In this document: one piece after another, positions 54,530 through 64,000 of the stretch
How positions within the stretch are numbered: position 1 is the first letter of the stretch
How the letters are laid out: every line of letters starts with the position of its first letter
Notes under the pieces: generated by a model
The model's database searches: none
Seen by the model: only the letters and a program-made list of their open reading frames with translations
What the model was told of the DNA's origin: nothing
Program-made: the position numbers and the translations under genes
DNA from: Rhodanobacteraceae bacterium
Lineage (GTDB): Bacteria > Pseudomonadota > Gammaproteobacteria > Xanthomonadales > Ahniellaceae
Direction: 5' to 3'
NCBI GenBank assembly: GCA_016708465.1
Contig: JADJFT010000004.1
Span: 372,001-436,000 of the forward strand
Length of the DNA stretch: 64,000 bases

Positions 54530-56706
54530 CTACTCGAAGCCATCCCCAAATATCACGCTCGATGTCGTGACTGCGGGCAGTACCAGCAGATTGGCAGAGC
54601 GGCCGGGTACGTTCGTCAGCGATAGCGTGCTTCCATTGATCGCGCCGTTGCCGACCTGACCAAAGCGTTGCGCGGCATCGAAGCGATATAGCTGCCAGTT
54701 GCCATTCGTGGCGGCGCTGAGGTTGATGCTGATGTCGCGCGGTGCAGTAGCACGATTGATCAACACGATCCGCAGCGCTTGGCTGGGCTGGTCAATGGCA
54801 TAGGCGCCGAGCTCGTTCTGATCACTAGCAGTTGCCGGAATGCTGTCGCCGAGCACACGCGTATTCGCGCCGTCGTAGTCAAGGAACATGCGATATGCGT
54901 CTTCTGTCAGCGAACCGGTTTCTGGTGCCACCCACCGTGTCGCCATGCGCACACCCTCGCGCCCGAAGATGGCCAATGCCTCGGCTTGCGCCAACGCACC
55001 ACTCGGGCCTGCGTCTGGCCCCCATTTGTACTCGGTAATCGCGATACCGGTGCCTGGGCAGCGTGCGTCGACCCAGCTTCGCAGACAGGGAATCAGTTGC
55101 ACGCTGTCGCTGATCCAAGACTCCGATACATAACTCGGATCATAAAGTTCGCGCAGTGATCGCAGGCGCCGTGCCGAGTCTGCCGGCAACTCAGAGCTGC
55201 CGCTGTCGCCGAGTCCATCGACACCGCCTTGCGGATAGAAATGCACGTCAAGTACGTCGACAGGGCGCAGTCCAGCGTTCGCGGCGGCATAGTCGCAGAC
55301 TTGTTTCAGGTACCACTCGGTAAACGGCAAGCCGCCATGGTTTTGCCGGTCCTGACCATCAATGCAACTTGGCCCGATTTCGGCATCTGCGGCGGAGGTG
55401 AACAGATCGCACCAACCCCACGTCACTGGCCCCATCACTTTCGCGGTCGGATCGCTGGCTTTGATGGCCAGCGCGACGTCGCGGCCCTTCTGCCAGATCT
55501 CGTCATAGGTCGGTGCCACCGGATGCACGTCGCGGTGCGTGGAATTCCACAGCATCGGTTCGTTGTCGAGCGCATACCAGCGCAGCATGCCCGGATCGGC
55601 CGCGCCGGGCTGTGCAGCAAGGTGCGCGATCCATTGACCGATCTCGACAGTCGTCAACACGACCGAGGTGTCAGCAATAGCGTTGTTGACGATGCGGCCG
55701 TTGACGCAAACCCGGTGTTATTGGTGACGTTCGCACACAGTCCGTCGCCGGCGTCGGTGCTGCACCACGGCGGTTGCGGGCTGTAGATCGCGCATTCGTT
55801 ACTGTCTTGTGGGCCATATTTGGCAATCGAGAACGCCCAGCGCTTCACACGATCCCCGATTGGCTTCAAACCGATCGTTGGAATCGTCACCAGTGCTTGG
55901 CCGCCATTCGCGCGCGTGCTCGCGACAAACGCGTTCAGCGTGGAATTCACCGGTAGTCCGGTACCCGATCCATCAGCGATGTTTTGATAGAAATAGTCGA
56001 ACGCGGTGTTGTGCGAATCCGACTGCCAGTTATAGCGCGTGGTGCTGTTGCCGCCGGATCGGCGCAGCGGATAGCGCAATTCGATGTGTTGGCTATCGTC
56101 GCCAAAATTGACGCCGTAGATCTCCGGCGACACCGATCGGCGCAGGCCAGCGAGATTCACCGACACCGACAATGGGCTCGCCGCCAGTGGCGTAGCGCGC
56201 GCGACGAACTCGATGTCGTCCAAATATGTGGTGCCTTGGTTGCTGCCGCTGTCGTCCATCACGATTAGCCCGTCAAAGGCACCGTGGGTCAGCGTCGTCG
56301 TCGCGTTGAACGGGATGCTGACTTGCCGCCACTGGTTCGCCAGTACGGTGCCACCGGCGATGTAGTCGTTGACGTCGAGCGAGGCGACGTTGAGCCCGTT
56401 GTAGGTGAGGTAGAGGCGCAACTGCTGGCCACCGGCGCTGCCACCGTGCACCCACATGCTCAGCGATTGGTAGGTGAGGAATGCATGTTTCTCACCTTCG
56501 TTGACCAGATACACACCACCCCAGTTATCCGGTTCCATGCTGATCGAATGGGTGCCGCCATGCACCGGCGTAGTCGCTGCGAGGTTGTGGGTAGTCCAGC
56601 TCCAATCCTGCAAGCCGGCGCGTGGCGCTTCGGCGTACCACGACAAATTCTGCGCCAGAACAGGCGAGGACAGCAGCGCGAGTAGACAAAAGACGGCATG
56701 ACGCAT
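54530..56706 (-). CDS. Secreted GH44-type glycanase with IFGDGFE C-terminus (frameshifted)
   Basis: ATG at 56706 begins a Sec signal (MRHAVFCLLALLSSPVLAQ); an ATG six codons upstream is possible. An N-terminal carbohydrate-binding-like beta domain (~20-170) is followed by a GH44 catalytic domain: VSPEIYGVNFGDD, RRSGGNSTTRYNW, candidate acid/base Glu in WYALDNEPMLWNSTH and nucleophile Glu in ITEYKWGPDAG. The frame breaks at ~55705-55715; the downstream frame (NGRIVNNAIADTSVVLTTVE) continues the domain. Intact length would be ~725 residues. GH44 members hydrolyse beta-1,4-glucan/xyloglucan. The protein ends in VIFGDGFE. Confidence 0.85.
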
Positions 56707-56783
56707 CGACGGACTCCGGTTCACAGTGATGCTAGTGCTTACGACAAAGCGCGTTGTGACGTGTCAAGCAGGCTCAGCTATTG

Positions 56784-56811
56784 CTTGAAAAGCCCGGAAC
56801 TGCCCCGAACT
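56784..56811 (+). promoter_or_regulatory. Candidate sigma32 heat-shock promoter of htpG
   Basis: CTTGAAA at 56784-56790 matches the sigma32 -35 exactly. CCCCGAACT at 56803-56811 resembles the -10 (CCCCATNTA) after a 12-bp spacer. It lies 31 bp before the htpG ATG. Confidence 0.55.
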
Positions 56812-56841
56812 GCAAGCACCTGCTACCACCGGAAACTACCC

Positions 56842-58743
56842 ATGACTGCCACCGACACCTCCGCCACCGAAACCCGTCGCTTCGAAGCCGAAGTCGAACA
56901 GGTTCTCAAACTGGTCACTCATTCGCTGTATTCGCACAAGGAAATCTTTTTGCGCGAACTGGTCTCGAACGCGTCCGATGCGCTCGACAAACTGCGCTTC
57001 GAGGCGATCGCCAAGCCCGAGCTGACGGCGGGAGACACCGATCTGCACGTTGAAATTTCGTTCGACAAGACGGCGCGCACGTTGACTCTGCGTGACAACG
57101 GCATTGGCATGAGCCGCGACGAGGTGATCGAAAATATCGGCACAATCGCGCGTTCGGGTACCCGCCGCTTCCTCGATGCCCTCACCGGCGATGCCCGCAA
57201 GGACACGCAGTTGATTGGCCAGTTCGGCGTCGGGTTCTACTCGACTTTCGTGGTCGCTGATTCGGTCACGCTGGTGACGCGTCGGGCTGATCTGCCAGCG
57301 GAAGCGGCAGTGCGCTGGACCTCGGCCGGCACCAGTGATTACGCGCTCGACACGGTGACCGAAGCGCGCCGTGGCACCACCATCACCCTGCATCTGAAGC
57401 CAGAGGAAGACGAGTTCCTCGATGCGTGGAAGTTACGCTCGCTGGTCGGAAAGTATTCCGATCACATCGCTTTTCCGATCCGCATGGCCAAGGAAAAGCA
57501 CGACGACGACGCTGAGACCGCGGACGTCGAGATCGAGACGATCAATCATGCCTCTGCCTTGTGGGCGCGGCCGAAGAGCGAGCTGTCGGACTCGGACTAC
57601 ACCGCGTTCTACAAGCATGCTGCACATGCCTACGACGAACCACTGGCGTGGACGCATAACCGCGTCGAAGGCAATCAGAGCTACACCAGCTTGCTCTATC
57701 TGCCGACCCAGGCGCCTTACGACATGGCCTTTTCTGGCCGCGATGAACGCAAGGGCCTGAAGCTATACATCCGCCGCGTATTCATCATGGATGCCAGCGA
57801 ACACTTGCTGCCTGCTTATCTACGCTTCGTGCGTGGCGTCATCGACTCCGACGATTTACCGCTGAATGTCTCACGCGAGATTCTGCAGGAAAATAAACTG
57901 GTCGCGCAGATTCGCTCGGGTCTGACCAAGCGCACGCTGGATTTGATCGAATCGCTGGCGACGGATCACCCGGAAAAATTCGCGACGTTCTGGTCGAACT
58001 TCGGCGCCGTGCTGAAGGAAGGCGTGGCCGAAGACCATGGCAATCGTGAACGCATTGCCAAGTTGCTGCGTTTCGCGTCGACCAAGGGCGAAGCCAGTAC
58101 GACCACGGTGTCGCTGGACGATTACATCGCGCGCATGAAAGATGGCCAGGATACGGTGTACTACATCACTGCCGATACTTTTGCGGCAGCGGCGGGCAGC
58201 CCGCAGATCGAAGCGCTGAAGGCGCGTGATGTCGAAGTACTGCTGATGGGCGAGCGCATCGACGAATGGATGATGGGCTACTTGCATGAGTACGCCGGCA
58301 AGAAGCTGCGCAATGTCGCCAAGGGCGAACTCGACCTGTCCAAACTCGGCGCGGTCGATGAAGCCGGAGAAAAGGAGGCGGACGCAGCCGCCAAACCGGT
58401 GGTTGAGCGCATCAAGACGCTGCTTGGTGCCAAGGTCAAGGACGTGCGTGCCAGCAAACGCCTGACCGAATCGGCGTCCTGCATCGTCGTCGATGAATAC
58501 GACATGGCGCCGCATCTCAAGCGCATGCTCAAGGCCGCTGGACAGGACATCCCCGACTCGGCACCAGCACTGGAGATCAACGCCCAGCACGCGCTGGTAC
58601 AACGCGTTGCGAACGAAGCCGATGAAGACTTGGCGCGCGACATCGCCGTGCTGCTGCTGGAACAGGCGCAACTGCTCGAAGGTGCGGCGTTGGATGACCC
58701 CGCAGCATTCGTCAAGCGCATGAATGCATTGATCGCTCGCTGA
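56842..58743 (+). CDS. htpG: Molecular chaperone HtpG (Hsp90)
   Basis: 633 residues from ATG at 56842; upstream codons in frame are non-conserved and lie in the promoter region. GHKL ATPase domain: [50 protein letters not shown], and [11 protein letters not shown]. Middle and C-terminal dimerisation domains follow ([35 protein letters not shown]). A sigma32-like promoter is just upstream. Confidence 0.97.
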
Positions 58744-58860
58744 TCGTGCCGCGCAGACCCGCTGCGCAGAGCGTGGTGGGTTCTGCATGCTTGGGGCTGA
58801 TCTTGGGCTTTGTGTCGCTGAATGCGAGAATCGGTGTCTTGATCGCCATCGGTAACGACT

Positions 58861-59781
58861 ATGCCAACTCCGAGTTTCTTCGCCCTGCTCGACGACATCG
58901 CGACGCTGCTCGACGACGTAGCGGTGATGACCAAGGTGGCGACGCAGAAGACCGCAGGCGTACTCGGCGATGACCTCGCGTTAAATGCGCAACAGGTCGC
59001 GGGTGTGAATGCAGATCGCGAGTTGCCGGTGGTTTGGGCAGTCGCGAAAGGGTCTGCAGTCAACAAGATGATTCTTGTGCCGGTAGCATTGATCATCAGC
59101 GCACTGGCGCCGGCGGCGATCAAGCCGCTGCTAATGATTGGCGGCGCCTATCTGTGTTTCGAGGGTGTCGAGAAACTGTTCCATAAGTTCCTCGATAGCG
59201 GCAAGGATCACGAGCAGCACCATGTCGACCTGCTGAAGGCCGTGAACAACGAAACGGTGGATATGGTGCAGTGGGAAAAAGACAAGATCAGAGGCGCCGT
59301 GCGCACTGACTTCATCCTGTCCGCGGAGATCATCGTGATCTCGCTCGGTGCCGTCGCCGCCAAGACGTTTCCGGTACAGGTTGGTGTGTTGATTGGCGTC
59401 GCCATCATCATGACCATTGGCGTGTATGGGCTTGTCGGTGGCATCGTCAAGCTTGATGATCTCGGTCTGCGCTGGGTACGTCACGTCGGCGGTTCACTGC
59501 TGGCGAAGTGTCGTCGCGGCCTCGGTCGTTTGCTGCTGTGGACCGCACCGAAGTTAATGAAATTCCTATCCATTGCCGGCACCGCCGCGATGTTTCTGGT
59601 CGGCGGGCACATTCTGGTCGAGGGCGTACCGACGTTGCATCACGTCGGCGAAATGCTCCACGCTCAGTCGTTCGGCACGCTGTTCGCCATGATGTTTGAT
59701 CTCGTCATCGGCATCCTCACTGGCGCAGTCGTGCTTGCCGTGGTGGCGTTGGTGCAGAAGTTGCGCCGCAAGTCAGCATAG
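58861..59781 (+). CDS. DUF808 (YedI-like) inner-membrane protein
   Basis: 306 residues with ~6 membrane helices. N-terminal FFALLDDIATLLDDVAVMTK and GDDLALNAQQV, HHVDLLKAVNN, and GAVRTDFILSAEIIVISLG are family hallmarks. Function unknown. It follows htpG by 117 bp and converges with the ABC operon. Confidence 0.92.
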   Translation: MPTPSFFALLDDIATLLDDVAVMTKVATQKTAGVLGDDLALNAQQVAGVNADRELPVVWAVAKGSAVNKMILVPVALIISALAPAAIKPLLMIGGAYLCFEGVEKLFHKFLDSGKDHEQHHVDLLKAVNNETVDMVQWEKDKIRGAVRTDFILSAEIIVISLGAVAAKTFPVQVGVLIGVAIIMTIGVYGLVGGIVKLDDLGLRWVRHVGGSLLAKCRRGLGRLLLWTAPKLMKFLSIAGTAAMFLVGGHILVEGVPTLHHVGEMLHAQSFGTLFAMMFDLVIGILTGAVVLAVVALVQKLRRKSA

Positions 59782-59857
59782 GCTGGATGATCGATCGCCC
59801 GTGCGAGCCGCCGGTTAGTGAGCAGCGTGCTGATTGGCCAACGACACACCGAGCACA

Positions 59858-60679
59858 TCAACCGACGCGTGCGAGTCGCCGGATGGCGATACCGCCGCAG
59901 ATCACGGTGACGCCGACGAGTACCGCACCAGCGAGTGCTGGCGGGATGAAGGTGAATTGCTCAACGCCGGCGAGACCGAGCGCGAGTTGATTCAAGTGAA
60001 ACGCCGGCCAGATCACGACCCAGTGCTTGAGGAAAGCCGGCAGCGGTATGAACAGGCCGGAGAGCCACAGCATCGGCAGGAAGATCAAATTGCCATAGGC
60101 GGGTGCGGCCGAGGCGGAGACCAGCGAGCCAATCAGCAAACCGATCGCGGTGAACGGAATCGCGCCGATGACCAGCACCAGCCAGATCGTCGCCACTTGT
60201 GTCGAAGACAGGGTGATCTTCCCTGCAATCAGCGCAGCGACGACCACCAGCGTCAGTGCAATCGCGGACACACCCATCGACATCAGCACTTTTGCGATGA
60301 TTGTCGCCCCAGGCGGTTGTGGTAGCGAGCGCTTCAGGTTCAACAGGCCGCTGTCGCGTTCAGTGGCGAGGATCACGCCGATGAAGATGCCGGGCATCAT
60401 CACCGCCATCGCCGAAAAGCCCGAGAACAGGTAGTTGTGAACGCCAGCACCGAGTCCGCTGGTCTGGTCAACGTCGCCATTGATGACGACGCCGAACAGC
60501 AGGTAGATCGCAATCGGGACGATGATGAAAGGTAATGCAAAGCTGGCGGTGCGCAATGCACTGAGCATCTCGAACTTCGCTTCCATCCGATAGGCGCGCA
60601 GCAGCCTTCCAAGCGGCAGCGGTGTGCGTGTACGAATGAGGTCGATGTATGCAGACGTGGTAGCGATATTGCTGTTCAT
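59858..60679 (-). CDS. ABC-2 type transporter permease
   Basis: 273 residues with six membrane helices (ASFALPFIIVPIAIYLLFGV; VSAIALTLVVVAALIAGKI; LIFLPMLWLSGLFIPLPAFL) and GVILATERDSGLLNLKRSLP, typical of ABC-2 permeases. Its start overlaps the stop of the acyltransferase-ATPase fusion (ATGA, 60676-60679), so that ATPase is its likely energiser. Substrate unknown. Confidence 0.9.
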   Translation of the reverse strand: MNSNIATTSAYIDLIRTRTPLPLGRLLRAYRMEAKFEMLSALRTASFALPFIIVPIAIYLLFGVVINGDVDQTSGLGAGVHNYLFSGFSAMAVMMPGIFIGVILATERDSGLLNLKRSLPQPPGATIIAKVLMSMGVSAIALTLVVVAALIAGKITLSSTQVATIWLVLVIGAIPFTAIGLLIGSLVSASAAPAYGNLIFLPMLWLSGLFIPLPAFLKHWVVIWPAFHLNQLALGLAGVEQFTFIPPALAGAVLVGVTVICGGIAIRRLARVG

Positions 60680-62799
60680 GCTGCTTCCCGGGTCAGTTCG
60701 GTGAATGCGTCGGCGAGGCTGGCTTGCTTCACTTCGAGGTGACTCAAACCTTGATCCGTTGCCAGCAGGCGACGCACCAAAGTCTCAGCGTCCACGGTGG
60801 TCACATGCACGCGGTCATTCTCGCGAATGGCATCGACGACCCCGGTCCAGCTTTTGATGTCGTCCACCGCGATCACGCTGGCGCAACTGACCCGCTTGCG
60901 AGCGACCAAAGCGCGCATCTCGGTGACGCTGCCTTGCGCGATCACACGACCTTTCGCCATAACGACGACGCGGTCAGACAGTGTTTCGGCTTCCTCAAGA
61001 TAATGGGTAGTCAGCACGATGGCGCAGCCTTGATCGCGCAGGCGGCGAATCGTCCGCCACATGGTTTCGCGCGCGGCGATGTCGAGACCGACGGTGGGTT
61101 CATCGAGGAACAACAACTGTGGACGGCCGCAAATTGCGGCAGCGAATTGCACTTGTCGCTTCTGTCCGCCCGAGAGCCTGCCATAGCGCTGGTGTGCGAT
61201 TGGCGCGATGCCAGCGAGTGCAATGGCGTCATCGATGCTGAGCGGGTCACGGTAGTAACTGGCAGTGAGTTCGATGTGTTCGCGCGCACTCAGTTCGGGG
61301 GCCAAATGGACTTCCTGCAACATCACGCCGACACCGAGTCGGCTGTGCACGTCGCGTGGCGAGGCGCCCATCAGCCGAACAATGCCTTGATCCGGTTCGT
61401 GGGTGCCGAGCCAGAGGCCGATCGCTGTCGTCTTGCCAGCGCCGTTCGGCCCGAGCACGGCGAGCAGTTCACCAGGCTGGACGGCAAGGCTGACGTGATC
61501 GAGCGCAGTGGAGGTACCGTAGCGTTTGCTGACATCACTGAGTTGCGCCACGACTATCGGGCCGCTGTCGTTGCGCGCAGGGTTTGTCGCATCAGCAAGA
61601 ACGGTTCCGGTCGTCGTCTGGCGATGCCGTGGATACTTGCGGCCATTCAGCAGTTCGCCGATGAAGCTCGGCCGCACCAAGTAGTGATAGCTGCTGAGCA
61701 AAATGACCAGGGTGATCAAGACGATCAGCGGGAACTTCAGCGTCCAGTGCAGCGGTACCTGCATCATTGCTGCCTGAAGGCCGAACACGATCGGCATGTG
61801 CGCGAGATACATCCAGTACGACCCGTCCGCGACATAGCGGCGCACAGCACTTTCTTTCGCGCAGAATCTCAGCGCGGCACCGATGAGACCGAACACCCAG
61901 TGCCAAGTGGCGAGCGCATAGCTGCCCGCATAGAGGAAGCGCATCACCTCGCCACCTGGAACGATGGTGGGTGTTGTTGCGCTAGGTGTCGGGCCGACGA
62001 TGACCAAGCACACGGCGGTGAGGCCAATCGCCATTGCGAGATGGAACGACCATTGACGTTCAAGCACACCAAGCAAGGCGGCTTGTCGATTCAGTAGCCA
62101 GCCGAACACGAAGGCTGTACCGAATGCGACCAGCGCCGGCAGTTGCGGCAGGAAGCCGGTGTCTGGTGTGTGGATGCCGAACCAGACCGGCCAGGCAGCA
62201 TCGCTTTGCAGGATCAGGAATGTCGGGGCGGCAAGCAGGACCGGTGCCAGCCGATGCGTCAGCGCGAATGTGACGAGGGTATCCACATGTGCACACAGCT
62301 TGCCGCTGCGGTCGAATAGCGCGACGACACCGACACGCCATGCGAGCGTGAGTGCATAGAACAGACACAGGTAGTACAAGAACCATAGATGGACCAGCGG
62401 AAAGCCCTGTGGAGCGGACGTTGCCGCGTCGATGCCTTGCGGCAGTCCATCAGGAAACGACTTCGACATTCCCCAAATCACCGCAGCAATCGTCGGCGGC
62501 GCCAGAAGCAGCCATCCTGCCGTCATCGGGACGACGATGCGCTGCGCGCGATCCTTGATGAAAGCGCGCAGTCCGCGACGATGAAAGGCCAGATGAGCGA
62601 AGAAGCCGGCAATCAAAAAGAACAGGCTCATTCGGAATAGATGGATCACATAAAACGTCACCGCCAGCGTCGTGCTCTGCGAAACGTCTTGTGCTGGAAT
62701 GATGGTGAAAAACGACATCGTGGCGTGCAGCACGATGCCGAGCAGCAATGCGAAGCCACGCGCGGCGTCGAGCGCGTGCAGGCGATGGGACGAATTCAT
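60676..62799 (-). CDS. Acyltransferase-3 / ABC ATPase fusion protein
   Basis: 707 residues from the ATG at 62799 (GAGGGA upstream; an ATG 17 codons earlier is possible). Residues ~1-390 are an acyltransferase-3 membrane domain with ~10 helices: HALDAARGFALLLGIVLH (catalytic His region), FRMSLFFLIAGFFAHL, HLWFLYYLCLFY and YLAHMPIVFGLQ. A ~35-residue linker leads to a complete ABC ATPase at ~425-707: Walker A LGPNGAGKTTAIG, Q loop MLQEVHL, signature RLSGGQKRQVQ, Walker B LLFLDEPTVGLD and H loop TTHYLEEAE. No stop or ribosome-binding site separates the halves. The next gene is an ABC-2 permease, so the ATPase half probably pairs with it. Confidence 0.88.
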   Translation of the reverse strand: MNSSHRLHALDAARGFALLLGIVLHATMSFFTIIPAQDVSQSTTLAVTFYVIHLFRMSLFFLIAGFFAHLAFHRRGLRAFIKDRAQRIVVPMTAGWLLLAPPTIAAVIWGMSKSFPDGLPQGIDAATSAPQGFPLVHLWFLYYLCLFYALTLAWRVGVVALFDRSGKLCAHVDTLVTFALTHRLAPVLLAAPTFLILQSDAAWPVWFGIHTPDTGFLPQLPALVAFGTAFVFGWLLNRQAALLGVLERQWSFHLAMAIGLTAVCLVIVGPTPSATTPTIVPGGEVMRFLYAGSYALATWHWVFGLIGAALRFCAKESAVRRYVADGSYWMYLAHMPIVFGLQAAMMQVPLHWTLKFPLIVLITLVILLSSYHYLVRPSFIGELLNGRKYPRHRQTTTGTVLADATNPARNDSGPIVVAQLSDVSKRYGTSTALDHVSLAVQPGELLAVLGPNGAGKTTAIGLWLGTHEPDQGIVRLMGASPRDVHSRLGVGVMLQEVHLAPELSAREHIELTASYYRDPLSIDDAIALAGIAPIAHQRYGRLSGGQKRQVQFAAAICGRPQLLFLDEPTVGLDIAARETMWRTIRRLRDQGCAIVLTTHYLEEAETLSDRVVVMAKGRVIAQGSVTEMRALVARKRVSCASVIAVDDIKSWTGVVDAIRENDRVHVTTVDAETLVRRLLATDQGLSHLEVKQASLADAFTELTREAA

Positions 62800-62809
62800 T
62801 CGGGTTCCC

Positions 62810-63496
62810 TCAGATGAAATCTTTTCTGCGTGACTGGACGTAGTAAGCAAGCGTCAGCGACAACGCAGCGATAGCGAGTGATATCGCAATGATCGCGAGT
62901 ACCGTCGGGCTCCAAACGGCGGCCTCGGCGCGCCGAAAAGCGCTGATATCGGGAAGATTCAGCACGATGCTGAGGAATACCGGTACCGAGAAGTTCGTGA
63001 TCAGAATGCCGGCAATTGCCCACTGCTCTGATGTGGTGACCAGAACCAGCGCCAGTAGCACGCAGAAGTTGCAAAGGAAGAACGTCATCATCGCCGCGAA
63101 CGATGGAATGCCGCCATCCGGCGCGGTATCGGACAGCAGGATGAGTGCGATCGTGCCGCCAGTCAGCAGCAGCCACGGCGCCAAGAACGCAAGCAACGCA
63201 GCGCCGACCTTGGCAGTGGTGTATTGCATCGGTGATACCGGCAGACTCAGGATGAAAAGCGAGGTCTTGTCCTGACGCTCCTTCAAGACGCCATACATGA
63301 CGATGAAGATGCCGAGCACGATCACGTTGGTGATGAACAAGATCATCCCGAGGTTGACGCCGCTGCGTACGCCGTCTCCGGGACCAAGGCGCATCAACGG
63401 CAATGCGGCAGTACCGATCAGCACCGCCGCGATGATGAGCCAACGATACAAATACAGGTCTTTGGCGATCAGACGGCCGCTGATTGAGCGATTCAT
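62810..63496 (-). CDS. ABC-2 type permease-like membrane protein
   Basis: 228 residues from the ATG at 63496 (MNRSISGRLIAKDLYLYRWL). Six helices, e.g. LGMILFITNVIVLGIFIVMY and FFLCNFCVLLALVLV, and YGVLKERQDKTSLFILSLP in a cytoplasmic loop, like YtrC/ABC-2 permeases. ATGA overlap with the upstream ATPase; 10 bp before the acyltransferase-ATPase gene. Confidence 0.88.
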   Translation of the reverse strand: MNRSISGRLIAKDLYLYRWLIIAAVLIGTAALPLMRLGPGDGVRSGVNLGMILFITNVIVLGIFIVMYGVLKERQDKTSLFILSLPVSPMQYTTAKVGAALLAFLAPWLLLTGGTIALILLSDTAPDGGIPSFAAMMTFFLCNFCVLLALVLVTTSEQWAIAGILITNFSVPVFLSIVLNLPDISAFRRAEAAVWSPTVLAIIAISLAIAALSLTLAYYVQSRRKDFI

Positions 63497-64000
63497 TCGC
63501 CGCGCTCCTTTCGGTTGTGCATGACGTTGGCCACGAAGATTTCTTCTAGGGTCATGCGTTGAACATCCCGCACCTGGGCACCGGCGTGGGCATAGATCAC
63601 GGGCAGTTCCGGGCGATAGTCGTTGGTGGTGACGACCGCGATCCGACCAGTGCGGGTGACATCGACCACGCCCGCAACTTCCGGTAGTGCGCAATCGGGC
63701 GACAGTTCGATGCTCAGGCGTTGCCAACGATCGAGAAATACTTCCTTGTCATCCGACGCGACGATGCGGCCGCGATCGATGAAGGTGATCTGATCGGAAA
63801 TCTGTTCGACGTCGAGCGTGTTGTGTGACGAAAATAGAATCGATCGCTCGCCGTCCTGCAGCAAGTCCATCAGTTCTGCCAGCACTTCATGGCGCGCTAC
63901 CGGGTCGAGGCCGGATGTCGGCTCATCGAGTACAAGCGAGCGTGGCCGGCGCGCCAAAACGAGCAACAGCAGCGCTTTGATGCGTTCACCATGCGACAGG
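63493..64000 (-). CDS. ABC transporter ATP-binding protein, C-terminal part (cut by window edge)
   Basis: The frame is open to the window end, so the N-terminus with Walker A lies outside. Visible parts: signature LSHGERIKALLLLVLARRP, Walker B SLVLDEPTSGLDP, H loop LFSSHNTLDVEQ, and a C-terminal extension. Resembles YtrB-type exporter ATPases. First gene of the minus-strand operon inside the window. Confidence 0.9.
   Translation of the reverse strand, partial: LSHGERIKALLLLVLARRPRSLVLDEPTSGLDPVARHEVLAELMDLLQDGERSILFSSHNTLDVEQISDQITFIDRGRIVASDDKEVFLDRWQRLSIELSPDCALPEVAGVVDVTRTGRIAVVTTNDYRPELPVIYAHAGAQVRDVQRMTLEEIFVANVMHNRKERGE

Noticed and set aside
58746..58973. Small plus-strand frame between htpG and the DUF808 gene
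   Set aside because: Overlaps the DUF808 start and turns Arg/Asp-rich; no ribosome-binding site and no family.

Overview
The window looks like a chromosomal piece of a high-GC gammaproteobacterium of the Xanthomonadales/Lysobacterales type. The evidence is conserved gene order: lon-hupB-tRNA-ppiD, mltD-gloB/yafS-rnhA-dnaQ, algZ-algR-hemC, eno-ftsB-ispD-ispF-truD, dnaX-ybaB-recR, and rpmF-fabH-fabD-fabG-acpP-fabF-pabB-pabC-mltG-tmk-holB-pilZ. The species cannot be named from this alone.

Layout: 1-3.1 kb, end of lon, hupB, tRNA-Val, tRNA-Asp, ppiD. 3.2-8 kb, fabI, mltD, gloB facing yafS-rnhA-dnaQ. 8-9.3 kb, a secreted multihaem cytochrome c. 9.4-18.4 kb, an accessory block: membrane Ser/Thr kinase, PP2C phosphatase, large Ig-repeat autotransporter, and a secreted SEL1/coiled-coil/caspase-like protein. 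18.5-21.9 kb, an esterase read through into an AlgZ-type kinase, then algR and hemC. 21.9-26.9 kb, a DUF481 outer-membrane protein, an SLC13-type transporter, a Pro-rich anchored protein and a WYL regulator. 26.9-30.7 kb, eno to truD. 30.7-33.5 kb, an AT-richer foreign segment with integron-type recombination sites, an unknown cassette gene, a TumE/TumA toxin-antitoxin pair and a secreted cysteine-rich protein. 33.7-37.1 kb, ffs, tRNA-Ser, dnaX-ybaB-recR and a HIT protein. 37.1-41 kb, a transglutaminase/DUF58/MoxR operon. 41-44 kb, a membrane glycosyltransferase, maf and a small coiled-coil protein. 44-54.5 kb, the fatty-acid/folate/division cluster. 54.5-58.7 kb, a GH44 glycanase and htpG. 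58.9-64 kb, DUF808 and a four-gene ABC exporter operon containing an acyltransferase-ABC ATPase fusion.

The reading frames are broken unusually often. ppiD, mltD, hemC, the SLC13 gene, the WYL regulator, tumA, the transglutaminase and GH44 carry frameshifts, and dnaX has a nonsense codon. hemC and dnaX are normally essential, and the SLC13 gene changes frame about four times within roughly 150 bp. Base-level sequence errors are therefore the simplest explanation for most of these. Where I judge a gene probably intact in the cell I list it as one CDS and state where the frame breaks.

The most unusual content is the acyltransferase-ABC ATPase fusion, the integrase-less cassette segment with a TA module and a 10-cysteine-tailed secreted protein, the kinase/phosphatase/autotransporter/caspase block, and the esterase-histidine kinase fusion.
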